Positions 35,025 to 44,166 are shown, numbered from the stretch's first letter. The stretch: 64,000 nt of DNA from Caballeronia terrestris (GCF_001544515.1 NZ_FCOL02000012.1:62001-126000); one strand, 5' to 3'. Notes: generated by a model from the letters alone, not told the origin. Translations and numbers: made by a program.

Positions 35025-35063
35025 AAAAGCGCCCAGGGTACTTGCGTACCGTAGGGCGCTTTT
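35025..35063 (-). terminator. Terminator-like hairpin between the dehydrogenase and the haemagglutinin gene
   Basis: A 10-bp stem (AAAAGCGCCC/GGGCGCTTTT) encloses a 5-bp stem (GGTAC/GTACC) with a 4-nt loop. On the minus strand the 3' side ends GCTTTTT, so it fits a terminator for the D-2-hydroxyacid dehydrogenase operon. It sits only about 32 bp above the haemagglutinin ATG, leaving little room for a separate promoter. Confidence 0.65.
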
Positions 35064-35144
35064 AACTTTAGCAGACCGTTTCAGAAAAGCCAGACAACCT
35101 GGAACGACATGGAGTCAGCTATTTCGGCCATCACATGTTGCACA

Positions 35145-36104
35145 TCAGGCATCGACCAGATTACGCGGCGTCCCCCTGACGAAATGCTCGATGTTCTCCA
35201 TCAACTGGTCGGCGAGCGACTGCTGCGCTTCGTCCGATGCCCACGCGACATGCGGCGTCACGATCACGTTCGGCCGGCCCGCGATGCGCATCAGCGGGTT
35301 GTCTTCCGCAGGCGGCTCGCCCGAGACGACATCGAAACCCACGCCGCTTATAAGACCTTCGTCGAGTGCGCGCGCGAGATCGGCTTCATCGACGAGACCG
35401 CCGCGCGCCGTGTTGATGATGAGCGGCTTCTGCTCCATCGCGCGGAACTCGGGCATCGCTAGCATGCCGCGCGTTTGCGGTGTGAGCGGGCTGTGCACGG
35501 TGATGATGTCGCTCGTCGCGAGCATCTCGTCCCACGGCGCGTAGAGCGGCCCGAGCCCCTGCCGGCCCTTGTGTGCCGCGAAGATCGGCCGCATGCCGAA
35601 GACCTTCGCGATCTCCGCGACGCGCTGTCCGAGCACGCCTTCGCCGATGATGCCGAGCGTCGCGCCCGCGAGATCGTGGATCGGATGATCGAAGAAGCAG
35701 AACTGGCCGGACTTCTGCCAGACGCCGTTCAGCACGTCGTCGCGATAGGCGATCAGGTTGCGACGCAACGCGAGGATCAGCGCGAACGTATGCTCGGGCA
35801 CGGTGTTCACCGCATAGCCGCGAATATTCGCGACCGCGACGCCATGCCGCGCGCACGCCGCCTTGTCGACGCAATCGGTGCCGGTCGCCGCGATGGCCAC
35901 GAGCTTCAGTTGCGGGTTTTGCGCGAGCACGTCGTCGGTGATCGCAACCTTGTTCGTGATGACGATAGAGGCGCCTGCGATGCGCGCGACGACGTCTTCG
36001 GGACGCGTCTGCGCGTACTCCGCGAGTTCGTGCGCGAAGCCCGGCGTGCGCAGTTTGATCTGCGGAGCGAGCGTGGCGCGGTCGAGAAACACGATCTTGT
36101 GCAT
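35145..36104 (-). CDS. D-2-hydroxyacid dehydrogenase (glycerate/hydroxypyruvate type)
   Basis: A 319-aa NAD(P)-dependent dehydrogenase, last gene of the TRAP/transketolase cluster. Nucleotide motif GIIGEGVLGQRVAEIA (mid-protein). Catalytic Arg in NTARGGLVDEADL, Glu in VVSGEPPAEDN and His in VTPHVAWAS are all present. Such enzymes interconvert 2-oxo and D-2-hydroxy acids, commonly hydroxypyruvate and glycerate. Because hydroxypyruvate is a known transketolase ketol donor, it may be linked to the transketolases encoded here. It starts 2 bp after the transketolase stop. Confidence 0.85.
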   Translation of the reverse strand: MHKIVFLDRATLAPQIKLRTPGFAHELAEYAQTRPEDVVARIAGASIVITNKVAITDDVLAQNPQLKLVAIAATGTDCVDKAACARHGVAVANIRGYAVNTVPEHTFALILALRRNLIAYRDDVLNGVWQKSGQFCFFDHPIHDLAGATLGIIGEGVLGQRVAEIAKVFGMRPIFAAHKGRQGLGPLYAPWDEMLATSDIITVHSPLTPQTRGMLAMPEFRAMEQKPLIINTARGGLVDEADLARALDEGLISGVGFDVVSGEPPAEDNPLMRIAGRPNVIVTPHVAWASDEAQQSLADQLMENIEHFVRGTPRNLVDA

Positions 36105-36106
36105 GG

Positions 36107-38101
36107 TCAGCCTTTGTTGGTTTGGAGGAGGCGCTTCGCCTCGGCGGCGATGTGTGCGGGCGTGATGCCGAAGTGTTCATAGAGCGCCTCGGCGGGGCCG
36201 GACGCGCCGAAGCCCGGCATCCCGATAAAGCCGCCGCGCTCGCCGAGATAGCGGTCCCAGCCGAAGCGCACGGCAGCTTCCACCGCGACGCGTACCGTGC
36301 CCGCGCCGAGCACTGAAGCGCGATACGCGGCGTCCTGTTCGTCGAAGAGATCGCAGCACGGCATCGAAACAACGGCCGTCGCGATGCCTTCCTCTTGCAA
36401 GCGTGCGCGCGCTTCGAGTGCAAGCGCGACTTCCGATCCGGTCGCGATGAGCGTGACGCGGCGCGCGCCGCCATCGGCTTCGGCGAGCACGTAAGCGCCG
36501 CGCTGCGACAGGTTCGATGCAGCGTGCGTCGTGCGCACCGTCGGCAACGCCTGGCGCGCGAATACGAGCGCGCTCGGCCCGCGCCTGTGTTCCAGCGCGA
36601 TCATCCAGCACTCGGCGGCCTCGACGGCATCGGCGGGACGGAACACGAGCATGTTCGGCATCGCGCGCAGCGACGCGAGAATCTCGACGGGCTGATGCGT
36701 CGGCCCGTTCCTGCCGACGCCGATCGAATCGTGACTGAACACGAACTTGACCGGCAGGCCCATCAGCGCGGCCATGCGCATCGCGGGGCGCTCGTAGTCG
36801 GAGAACGCGAGATAGGTGACGGCGAGCGGGATGATGCCGCCGTGCGCCGCCATGCCGTTCGCCATCGCCCCCATCAGGTGCTCGCGCACGCCGCAGTGCA
36901 CGTAGGCGCCGCTGCGATCGCTTGCGGTGAACGCCTGCAGGCTACGCTTGTGGCCCGTCGGCGCTTCGAGGTCCGCGCAGCCGACCATGCGTTCCGGCAG
37001 ATACGGCACGAGCAGATCGTTGATCTCGCCCGAGATCGTGATGCCCGCCTGTGCGTCGCCCGCCTCGATCACGCGCCGCTGATACGCCTCCAGCACTTCA
37101 CGCAATTCATCGGGCAAGCGGCCCGCCTGAATGCGCTCGAACTCCGCGCGTTCAGCCGCTGGCAACGCGGCCACGCGCGCTTGCCACGCGCTGTACTCGC
37201 CGTCGCTGCGATGCCCTGCGCTGCGCCATGCGTCGAGCACGTCGGCGGGCACTTCGAAGGGCGCGTGCGGCCAGCCGAGTTCGCGGCGCGCGGCGTCGGC
37301 GTCCGCATCGAAGAGCTTGCCGCTGTGACCCCCGCGCTGTCCGGCCAGGCGCGCGATGCCGCGTGCAATCACGGTACGGCACGCGATCATCGAAGGGCGC
37401 GGGTCCTGGCGCGCGCTATCGAGCGCCGCCGATACCGCTTCGAGATTGTGCCCGTCGACTTCGACCACGTGCCAGCCCGCGACGCGAAAGCGCGCGCTCA
37501 CGTCCTCGGAGATCGAGAGCGACGTGCTCCCGTCGTCGGTGATCTGGTTGTCGTCCCAGCAGAGGATCAGCTTGCCGAGTTGCAGATGCCCCGCGAGCGA
37601 AATCATCTCCTGCCCGATGCCTTCCTGGAGGCAGCCATCGCCGACAAACGCATACGTGTAGTGATCGACGATGCCGCTGCCGAAGCGTGCGTTCTGATAC
37701 GTCTCCGCGACCGCCATGCCGAATGCGTTCGCGATGCCCTGGCCGAGCGGACCCGTCGTCACTTCGATGCCGGCGGCTGGTTCGAACTCGGGATGCCCCG
37801 CGCAGGTCGAGCCCATCTCGCGGAACGATTTGAGCGCGTCGATTCCGAAGTGCTTGTAGCCCGTGAGGTGCAGCAGCGCGTAGAGCAGCATCGAGCCGTG
37901 TCCGTTCGACAGGACGAAGCGGTCGCGATCGGGCCATTGCGGATCGGCGGGATTGAACTTCATGTGGCGCGTGAAGAGCGCCGTCGCGATCTCGGCCATG
38001 CCGAGCGGCACGCCTTGATGGCCTTCGCCGGCGCGCACGATCGAGTCGATGGCGAGGAAGCGGATCGCATCGGCGAGTGGCCGGGGGTCGGTGTTTGACA
38101 T
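36107..38101 (-). CDS. tkt: Transketolase, full length
   Basis: A 664-aa thiamine-diphosphate enzyme moving two-carbon ketol units between sugar phosphates. N-terminal domain: AIDSIVRAGEGHQGVPLGMA and FVLSNGHGSMLLYALLHLTG; cofactor motif GDGCLQEGIGQEMISLAGHL ending with the NQ metal ligand region; pyrimidine domain with the catalytic Glu in CGVREHLMGAMANGMAAHGG. The length is as usual for TktA. It lies in the cluster with a separate split transketolase, so a specialised substrate is possible. Confidence 0.9.
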   Translation of the reverse strand: MSNTDPRPLADAIRFLAIDSIVRAGEGHQGVPLGMAEIATALFTRHMKFNPADPQWPDRDRFVLSNGHGSMLLYALLHLTGYKHFGIDALKSFREMGSTCAGHPEFEPAAGIEVTTGPLGQGIANAFGMAVAETYQNARFGSGIVDHYTYAFVGDGCLQEGIGQEMISLAGHLQLGKLILCWDDNQITDDGSTSLSISEDVSARFRVAGWHVVEVDGHNLEAVSAALDSARQDPRPSMIACRTVIARGIARLAGQRGGHSGKLFDADADAARRELGWPHAPFEVPADVLDAWRSAGHRSDGEYSAWQARVAALPAAERAEFERIQAGRLPDELREVLEAYQRRVIEAGDAQAGITISGEINDLLVPYLPERMVGCADLEAPTGHKRSLQAFTASDRSGAYVHCGVREHLMGAMANGMAAHGGIIPLAVTYLAFSDYERPAMRMAALMGLPVKFVFSHDSIGVGRNGPTHQPVEILASLRAMPNMLVFRPADAVEAAECWMIALEHRRGPSALVFARQALPTVRTTHAASNLSQRGAYVLAEADGGARRVTLIATGSEVALALEARARLQEEGIATAVVSMPCCDLFDEQDAAYRASVLGAGTVRVAVEAAVRFGWDRYLGERGGFIGMPGFGASGPAEALYEHFGITPAHIAAEAKRLLQTNKG

Positions 38102-38177
38102 GACGCATGTCTCCTGGGCCGCCTGCGATGCAGGCGGCGTCTATGGCAATCGATGGAAAAAGCGGTGGAAAAAGCGA

Positions 38178-38200
38178 GCCCCCGCCTGAGCGGCGAGGGC
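38178..38200 (-). terminator. Intrinsic terminator after the TRAP permease gene
   Basis: A 9-bp stem with one mismatch (GCCCCCGCC/GGCGAGGGC, 5-nt loop). On the minus strand it is followed by TCGCTTTTT. It would limit readthrough into the transketolase gene. Confidence 0.6.
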
Positions 38201-38205
38201 GAAGA

Positions 38206-40065
38206 TCAGTGCAGGAAGCCGGTCGAGATCCACGGCACTGCCGCGACCACGATCAACCCGACGATGAGCGCGAGGATATAACCCACGATAGGCTTCATCC
38301 CCTCATCCGGATGGATGCGGCTCACTGCGCAAGCCGAGTAATACCCCACGCCGAACGGCGGAGCGAACAACCCGACACCCATCGAAAGAATCACGACCAT
38401 CGAGTAGTGAATCTCATCGATGCCCATCTGCCGCGCGATCGGAAACATCAGCGGCCCGAACAGCACGATCGCGGGAATCCCTTCGAGCACGCTGCCAAGC
38501 ACGATAAACGCGAGGATCGATGCCGCCATGAACATCGCCGCGCCACCCGGCAAGCCGCCCATCGTGCGGGCAAGCTGGCCGGAGAAGCCCGACTGCGTCA
38601 ACGCCCAGGCCATGCCGGTAGCCGCACCGATGATCAACAGAATCGCGCCCGACAGCGCCGCCGTATCGATCAGCATCGGCTTCAACCGCGCCCATTCGAA
38701 GCGTCGATAGATCAAAAGCCCAGCAAGCACGGCATACGCGATGCCGATAGTCGACACCTCGGTCGCCGTCGCGATGCCTTCGACCACCGCCGCGCGGATC
38801 ACGAACGGCAACGCGAGCGCCGGCACCGCGATCACCAGCTTCTTCGCGATCTCGGCACGGTTCGCGCGACGCACGCCCGACAGATCGTCGCTACGATAAC
38901 GCCACCACACGACCGCACACAACGTCACCGCAAGCACGACGCCCGGCAGCATGCCGCCCGTGAAAAGCGCGGAGATCGACACGCCCGTCACCGAGCCGAG
39001 CGTGATCAGCACGAGACTCGGCGGGATTGTCTCGGTCTGCGCGCCGGTCGCGGCGAGCAGCGCGACGAGGTCGCCGGACTTCGCACCACGCGCTTTCATC
39101 TCGGGAAACAGCACCGGCGCAACGGCGGCCATGTCGGCGGCCTTCGAGCCGGAGATACCCGACACGAGATACATCGCGCCGACGAGCACGTAAGACAAGC
39201 CGCCGCGCACGTGCCCGAGCAGGCTCGCGAGAAACGCGATCATCGCGGCGGCCATGCCGGTCATCTCGATCAACTGGCCGAGGAACACGAAGAGCGGCAC
39301 CGAGAGCAGGATCAGGTGCGACATGCCCTCGTCCATGCGACCGACCACGACGACGAGCGGCGTGCTCGTCGTGAGCGCGAGGTAGCCGAAGGTCGCGAGG
39401 CCGAACGAGAACGCGATCGGCACGCCCGAGAGCACGGTGAGCATCACCAGCCCGACGAAGAAGATCAGCAGGTTGAGGTTGCCGAGGTCGCGAAATACCG
39501 GGGCGAGCGAATAGAAGATGCCGCCGACCACCGCGACCAGCGCAAGCGCCGCGACGGTCAAGCGCCAGTTGGCGCTGCGGACGAGCCGCAAACACGCGAC
39601 GAGCAGCATCAGCCCCGTGCCGACCGGCAGCGCCGCCGCGCGCCACGAGTTCGGGATTTCGAGCGCGGGCGTCGTGATGAACGCCTCGTCCTGTGCGAAC
39701 TCGACGGCCGGTCCGATCACGAGCACGAGGAACGCGAGCGGCGCCGCAATCGCGATCACTTCAAGGAACGCTCGCACGCCCGGCGACGCCATGCCGACCA
39801 GCGCCGTCATCCGCATGTGCTCGCCGCGCCGCAGCGCGACCACCGCGCCGAGCATCGCGAGCCAGAGGAAGAGGATCGACGCGAGCTCGTCGGACCAGAC
39901 GAGCGGCGCGTGCAGCAGGTAACGGCTCGTCACGCCCGTGAGCAGCACCACGATTTCCGCGAGCACCAGCAGCGCGGCAGGGATCTCCACAAGATGGCCG
40001 AGAACGGTGTCGAGGACACCGGCGATGCGGCGCGGCGCCGCGTGCGAAGCCGTGTACGTAGTCAT
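38206..40065 (-). CDS. TRAP transporter fused small and large permease (DctQM)
   Basis: A 619-aa inner-membrane protein combining two subunits. The first about 170 residues are a DctQ domain with four membrane segments (GVTSRYLLHAPLVWSDELAS, AVVALRRGEHMRM). The rest is a DctM domain of about 12 segments (VGLVMLTVLSGVPIAFSFGL, SGISGSKAADMAAVAPVLFP, IPPSLVLI, LFAPPFGVGYYSACAV). It partners with the DctP protein encoded 4 bp upstream. Uptake is driven by an ion gradient. The substrate is unknown, likely an organic acid or sugar acid. Confidence 0.92.
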   Translation of the reverse strand: MTTYTASHAAPRRIAGVLDTVLGHLVEIPAALLVLAEIVVLLTGVTSRYLLHAPLVWSDELASILFLWLAMLGAVVALRRGEHMRMTALVGMASPGVRAFLEVIAIAAPLAFLVLVIGPAVEFAQDEAFITTPALEIPNSWRAAALPVGTGLMLLVACLRLVRSANWRLTVAALALVAVVGGIFYSLAPVFRDLGNLNLLIFFVGLVMLTVLSGVPIAFSFGLATFGYLALTTSTPLVVVVGRMDEGMSHLILLSVPLFVFLGQLIEMTGMAAAMIAFLASLLGHVRGGLSYVLVGAMYLVSGISGSKAADMAAVAPVLFPEMKARGAKSGDLVALLAATGAQTETIPPSLVLITLGSVTGVSISALFTGGMLPGVVLAVTLCAVVWWRYRSDDLSGVRRANRAEIAKKLVIAVPALALPFVIRAAVVEGIATATEVSTIGIAYAVLAGLLIYRRFEWARLKPMLIDTAALSGAILLIIGAATGMAWALTQSGFSGQLARTMGGLPGGAAMFMAASILAFIVLGSVLEGIPAIVLFGPLMFPIARQMGIDEIHYSMVVILSMGVGLFAPPFGVGYYSACAVSRIHPDEGMKPIVGYILALIVGLIVVAAVPWISTGFLH

Positions 40066-40069
40066 GGCA

Positions 40070-41110
40070 TCACACCAGCTTGCCGACGTTCTTTTCCAGG
40101 AGCGACCAGCCTTCGTTGCCGTACTTCGTCTTCCAGTCGCCGTAGAAGCTCGTCTTGCGCAGCGCGTTGCGGAAGGCTTCGCGATCGACCTCCACGATGT
40201 TGATGCCCTTCGTCTTCAGGTCCGTGCGCAGCGACACGTTCAGCCTCGCGATGTCCGCGCGCTGGAGCATGCCGGCCGCTTCGAATTCGCGCGTGACGAT
40301 CGCGCGCATGTCGGCGGGCAGTTTCTCCCATGCGCGGCGGTTGCCGAGAATCCAGTACGCGTCCCACACGTGCGAGGTCAGGCTGATCGACTTCTGCACT
40401 TCGTAGAGCTTAGCCGTCGCGATGATCGGCAGCGGATTTTCCTGACCCTCCACCACGCCCGTCTGCAACGCGGAATAGAGTTCGTTGAAGTTGATCGGCG
40501 AGGGGCCGGCGTCGAGCGCCTTGAAGAGCGACGTAAGCATCGGCGCCTGCGGCACTCGGATCTTGAAGCCCTTCAGGTCCTCGGGTGTCTTTACGACGCG
40601 CGTCGACGAGCTGATCTGGCGGAAGCCGTTGTCCCAGGGACGCGAGACCGTCACGATCCCGGCCTTCTCGATCTGCGCGCGCACGTAAGTGCCGAGATCG
40701 CCGTCCATCGCCTTCCAGACGGAATCGTAGTCCTGGAACGCGAAGCCCGTGTTGACGATGCCAGCCGCCGGCGCGAGCGTCGCGAGAATCGACGACGCCT
40801 GGTTGAAGAACTCCACGCCGCCGCTGCGCACTTGCGAGAGGAGGTCAGTGTCCGAGCCGAGCTGGTTCGCCGGGAAGAGCTTGATGTCGAGCTTGCCGCC
40901 CGTGGCTTCGCGGATCTTGTTCAGCGCTTCCTGCGCGCGGATGTTGACGGGGTGGGTCGGGTCCTGGCCGGTCGCGAGCTTGTAGTTGAACTCGGCGGCG
41001 GACGCGCGGCCAGAAAGGCCCAGGAGCGGCGCCGCGGCAGCGACCGTGGCACCTGCTTTCAGGAACGTGCGGCGGTCGATGCCCTTCAGGGCGGTCGGAC
41101 GGGTTGTCAT
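40070..41110 (-). CDS. TRAP transporter periplasmic binding protein (DctP family)
   Basis: A 346-aa periplasmic solute receptor. A twin-arginine-like signal (DRRTFLKAGATVAAAAPLLG) ends about residue 34. The core KLATGQDPTHPVNIRAQEAL, QVRSGGVEFFNQASSILATL, GFRQISSSTRVVKTPEDLKG and FKIRVPQAPMLTSLFKALDA is DctP-like; the conserved Arg of KIRVPQ binds carboxylates in relatives. The start at 41110 has GGAGGAGC upstream. It feeds the fused DctQM permease. The carboxylate type is unknown. Confidence 0.9.
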   Translation of the reverse strand: MTTRPTALKGIDRRTFLKAGATVAAAAPLLGLSGRASAAEFNYKLATGQDPTHPVNIRAQEALNKIREATGGKLDIKLFPANQLGSDTDLLSQVRSGGVEFFNQASSILATLAPAAGIVNTGFAFQDYDSVWKAMDGDLGTYVRAQIEKAGIVTVSRPWDNGFRQISSSTRVVKTPEDLKGFKIRVPQAPMLTSLFKALDAGPSPINFNELYSALQTGVVEGQENPLPIIATAKLYEVQKSISLTSHVWDAYWILGNRRAWEKLPADMRAIVTREFEAAGMLQRADIARLNVSLRTDLKTKGINIVEVDREAFRNALRKTSFYGDWKTKYGNEGWSLLEKNVGKLV

Positions 41111-41234
41111 GGTGTGCTCCTCCAATACTGGGTATCGGTATGGTTATCGCGCCCTTGTCCGGCGCATTTTGTGGCGCCGCGTGGGCGCTTCATTCGATGC
41201 ATTCCTACAACCCGCTCTGCGGCGCGTTTGCCTT

Positions 41235-41262
41235 GGACGCCTCGCTTTGCAGCGAAGCGTCC
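41235..41262 (-). promoter_or_regulatory. Stem-loop between SDR and DctP genes
   Basis: A 12-position stem with one mismatch (GGACGC-C-TCGCT paired with AGCGA-A-GCGTCC, 4-nt loop TTGC). No U run follows. Such intercistronic stems often stabilise upstream messages or raise the share of the binding protein. Confidence 0.45.
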
Positions 41263-41288
41263 GTGTCCTGCTGCAATTGCAATGCTGA

Positions 41289-42053
41289 TCAACCGTGAAT
41301 CAGCATGCCTCCGTTGACGTCGATGACGGCGCCGGTGATGTACGACGAAATGTCCGCTGCGAGGAACAGGAACGCGCCGGCGACGTCGTCCGGCACGCCG
41401 AGGCGGCCCGCCGGAATGCCCGCGAGAATCTCGCCGCGCTTGTCCTCCGGAATCTTGCCTGCGTTGATGTCGGTCTGGATCAGACCCGGCGTCACGCAAT
41501 TGACGCGAATGCCATCGCTGCCGAGTTCGCGCGCCATCGCCTTCGCGAGACCCAGCACGCCCGCCTTCGCGGCCGAATAGTGCGGGCCGCCCAGAATGCC
41601 GCCGCCTCGCTGCGCCGACACCGACGACATGCAGCCGATCGACCCGCTCTTCTGCTTCTTCATTTGCGGCACGACGGCTTGCGACAGATACAGCACGCCG
41701 CGCAGGTTGACGTCGAGGATGCGGTCCCAGCTTTGCGGGTCGATGTCGAGGAACTTCGCCGCCTGCGTGATGCCCGCGTTGTTGATGAGCACGTCGATCG
41801 TGCCGAAATCGGCGACGACTTTCGCCACTGCGTCATCGCACGCCTGCCGGTCGGTCACGTTGCACACATAGCCTCGATGCTCCGCGCCGATCGATGCCGC
41901 CGCTTCCTTTGCCTGCGCTTCGTCGAGATCGAGAATCGCGACCTTGGCGCCGTGCTTCGCGAACATGCGGGCGGTCGCCATGCCGATACCGCGGGGGGAT
42001 GCTGCGCCGGAAATGACGGCGACCTTGCCTTCGAGAAGACGCGAGTCGGACAT
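41289..42053 (-). CDS. SDR family NAD(P)-dependent oxidoreductase
   Basis: A 254-aa classical short-chain dehydrogenase. Cofactor motif SGAASPRGIGMATA (a loop insertion between TGxxx and GIG); NNAG in VLINNAGITQ; catalytic Ser in CMSSVSAQRG; Tyr/Lys in PHYSAAKAG. C-terminal PGLIQTDINAGKI and a FLAADISSYITGAVIDVNGG motif. It likely oxidises or reduces a polyol or 2-ketose in this cluster. The ATG at 42053 has CAGGAGAA upstream. Third gene of the operon. Confidence 0.88.
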   Translation of the reverse strand: MSDSRLLEGKVAVISGAASPRGIGMATARMFAKHGAKVAILDLDEAQAKEAAASIGAEHRGYVCNVTDRQACDDAVAKVVADFGTIDVLINNAGITQAAKFLDIDPQSWDRILDVNLRGVLYLSQAVVPQMKKQKSGSIGCMSSVSAQRGGGILGGPHYSAAKAGVLGLAKAMARELGSDGIRVNCVTPGLIQTDINAGKIPEDKRGEILAGIPAGRLGVPDDVAGAFLFLAADISSYITGAVIDVNGGMLIHG

Positions 42054-42108
42054 GATGGGTTTCTCCTGATTGCCGATGTTGGTGTGTTGTGTGTGTTTGA
42101 AGCGTGGT

Positions 42109-43110
42109 TCAGCCGAGCCAGCCCTTGATGGTGTCGACCATGACGTTCGTCGAGATGCCGTAGCGGTCGTGCAAGGTCGGCAACGCGCCCGCGTCGAGGA
42201 AGGCATCCGGCAAGGCGATCTGGCGGAACGGCGGCGTGATGCCGGCCGTGAGAAGCGCGGTGGCGACGCCTTCACCGAGGCCGCCGATCCCCGTATGGTT
42301 TTCCGCGACGACGACGAGGCGCCCCGGGCGCTTGGCTTCGCGCAGGATCGTGGCAGTGTCGAGCGGCTTGATGGTCGGCACGTGCAACACGCCCACGCCT
42401 ACGTTGTCCGCTTCGAACGCCTTCGCGACTTCGAGCGCGCGCATCGTCATGATGCCCGTGGAGATGATCAGCACTTCGGCGCCGTCGCGCAGCAGCTTGG
42501 CCTTGCCGAGTTCGAACTGATAGTCGTATTCATCGAGCACGACGGGCACGTTGCCGCGCAAGAGGCGCGCGTACACGGGGCCTTTGTGCTCCGCGATCGC
42601 GGGCACCATCTGTTCGATTTCGAGCGCGTCGCACGGGTCGATCACGGTCATGTTTGGCATCGCGCGCATCAGGGCGAGATCTTCCGCCGCCTGGTGGCTC
42701 GGGCCGTAGCCGGTCGTGAGTCCGGGCAATGCGCAGACGATCTTCACGTCGAGGTTGTCTTCCGCGATCGCCTGGTGCATGAAGTCATACGCGCGGCGCG
42801 TTGCGAACACGGCGTAGGTCGTGACGAACGGCTGCGCGCCTTCGTGCGCCATGCCGGCGGCCGCGCCCATCAGCAACTGCTCGGCCATGCCCATCTGGTA
42901 GTAGCGCTCCGGAAACTCCTTCGCGAAGAGATGCAGGTCGGTGTACTTGCCGAGATCGGCGGTCATGCCGACCACGTTCTGCCGTTCGCGCGCCAGTTCG
43001 ACGAGCGCGTGCCCGAACGGCGCCGAGCGAGTGATCTGCCCTTCACCCGCAATCGACGCGATCATCGCCGAGGTCTTCAGGCGCGGCTTCTTGGCGGTGG
43101 TATCGCTCAT
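42109..43110 (-). CDS. Split transketolase, C-terminal subunit
   Basis: A 333-aa protein equal to the pyrimidine-binding and C-terminal domains of transketolase. It includes YYQMGMAEQLLMGAAAGMAH with the catalytic Glu region, TTYAVFATRRAYDFMHQAIA, GLTTGYGPSHQAAEDLALMR, and C-terminal TIKPLDTATI and AENHTGIGGLGEGVA. It works with the N-terminal subunit encoded upstream, overlapping by 4 bp (ATGA). GGGGAGAC precedes the start at 43110. Split transketolases have been shown to act on unusual sugar phosphates such as apulose 4-phosphate, but nothing here fixes the substrate. Confidence 0.88.
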   Translation of the reverse strand: MSDTTAKKPRLKTSAMIASIAGEGQITRSAPFGHALVELARERQNVVGMTADLGKYTDLHLFAKEFPERYYQMGMAEQLLMGAAAGMAHEGAQPFVTTYAVFATRRAYDFMHQAIAEDNLDVKIVCALPGLTTGYGPSHQAAEDLALMRAMPNMTVIDPCDALEIEQMVPAIAEHKGPVYARLLRGNVPVVLDEYDYQFELGKAKLLRDGAEVLIISTGIMTMRALEVAKAFEADNVGVGVLHVPTIKPLDTATILREAKRPGRLVVVAENHTGIGGLGEGVATALLTAGITPPFRQIALPDAFLDAGALPTLHDRYGISTNVMVDTIKGWLG

Positions 43111-43952
43111 GCTTGTCTCCCCTCTTCTAGCGCGGCGAGCGCCAGTTGCCATTCGTGCGGATCGACGCGGATGAAGTGATTCTTTTCGCGCTCTTCCAGG
43201 AACGGCACGCCGCAACCCATGCGCGTATCGCAGACGATGATGCGCGGCCGTGGTTCCGCATGATTGCGCGCGCTGTCGAATGCTGTCTGTACGGTATCGA
43301 TGTCGTTGCCGTCGATGCGCTGCACGTACCAGCCGAATGCTTCCAGCTTTTCGACGAGCGGCTCGAACTGCATGATCTGCGTCGAGGGGCCATCGGCCTG
43401 CTGGTTGTTCACATCGACGACGGCGATCAGGTTGTCGAGCTTCCAGTGCGCCGCCGACATGATCCCCTCCCAGATCGCGCCTTCATCGAGCTCGCCGTCG
43501 GAAAAGAGCGTGTAGACGAATGCGTCGGAACCCTTGCGCTTGAGGCCGAGGCAACGGCCGACCGCGATCGTCAGACCGTGGCCGAGCGATCCGCCTGACA
43601 TCTCCATACCCGGCGTGTAGCTCGCCATGCCGGACATCGGCAGGCGGCTGTCGTCGCTGCCGTAGGTCTCGAGTTCTTCCGGCGGCAGGAAGCCCGCTTC
43701 GAACAGCGCTGCATAGAGCGCGATCGCATAGTGGCCGTTCGAGAGCAGGAAGCGGTCGCGGCCTTCCCACTCGGGGTTCTCGGGCTGATAGCGCATCGCG
43801 CCGAAGTAGGCCACCGCCAGCACGTCGGCGATGTCGAGTGCCTGGCCGATGTAGCCCTGCCCCTGCACTTCGCCCATCAGAAGCGCATTGCGCCGAATGC
43901 GGTAGGCGCGTTCCGCGATAGGGGCGCGTTGCCCGGCTTCGCTCGTATTCAC
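43107..43952 (-). CDS. Split transketolase, N-terminal subunit
   Basis: A 281-aa thiamine-diphosphate-binding half. Features: EVQGQGYIGQALDIADVLAV, FLLSNGHYAIALYAALFEAG, and the cofactor motif SDGELDEGAIWEGIMSAAHW followed by LIAVVDVNNQQADGPS (the NQQ ligand region). The start is a GTG at 43952 with AAAGGAGACAC upstream. It is the first gene of the operon, divergent from a LysR regulator 214 bp away. Confidence 0.88.
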   Translation of the reverse strand: MNTSEAGQRAPIAERAYRIRRNALLMGEVQGQGYIGQALDIADVLAVAYFGAMRYQPENPEWEGRDRFLLSNGHYAIALYAALFEAGFLPPEELETYGSDDSRLPMSGMASYTPGMEMSGGSLGHGLTIAVGRCLGLKRKGSDAFVYTLFSDGELDEGAIWEGIMSAAHWKLDNLIAVVDVNNQQADGPSTQIMQFEPLVEKLEAFGWYVQRIDGNDIDTVQTAFDSARNHAEPRPRIIVCDTRMGCGVPFLEEREKNHFIRVDPHEWQLALAALEEGRQA

Positions 43953-44166
43953 ACGTGTCTCCTTTTATCGGCAGACGTATGAGCTGTCGGCCTGTTTTCG
44001 GACGATGCGAAGGACCTGTTTCAGCGCCCTGGCATCTACCTCGCCGTATCGGGAAAACCCTTGTTCCATAAGGCTCGGCGAGTGATTCAAGCGTATCGGC
44101 TTGAGCTTCTGCGCTCAAACGAATTAAAGTGGCTGATCGCTGAATTGAATTCACCTGGTTACTGCA

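Noticed and set aside
35025-35063. A plus-strand terminator for a gene ending near 35000
   Set aside because: No plus-strand gene ends there; the U-rich side on the minus strand and the dehydrogenase stop at 35145 fit better.
36395-38098. A long plus-strand frame over the transketolase
   Set aside because: Antisense to a clear transketolase gene; the translation matches no fold.
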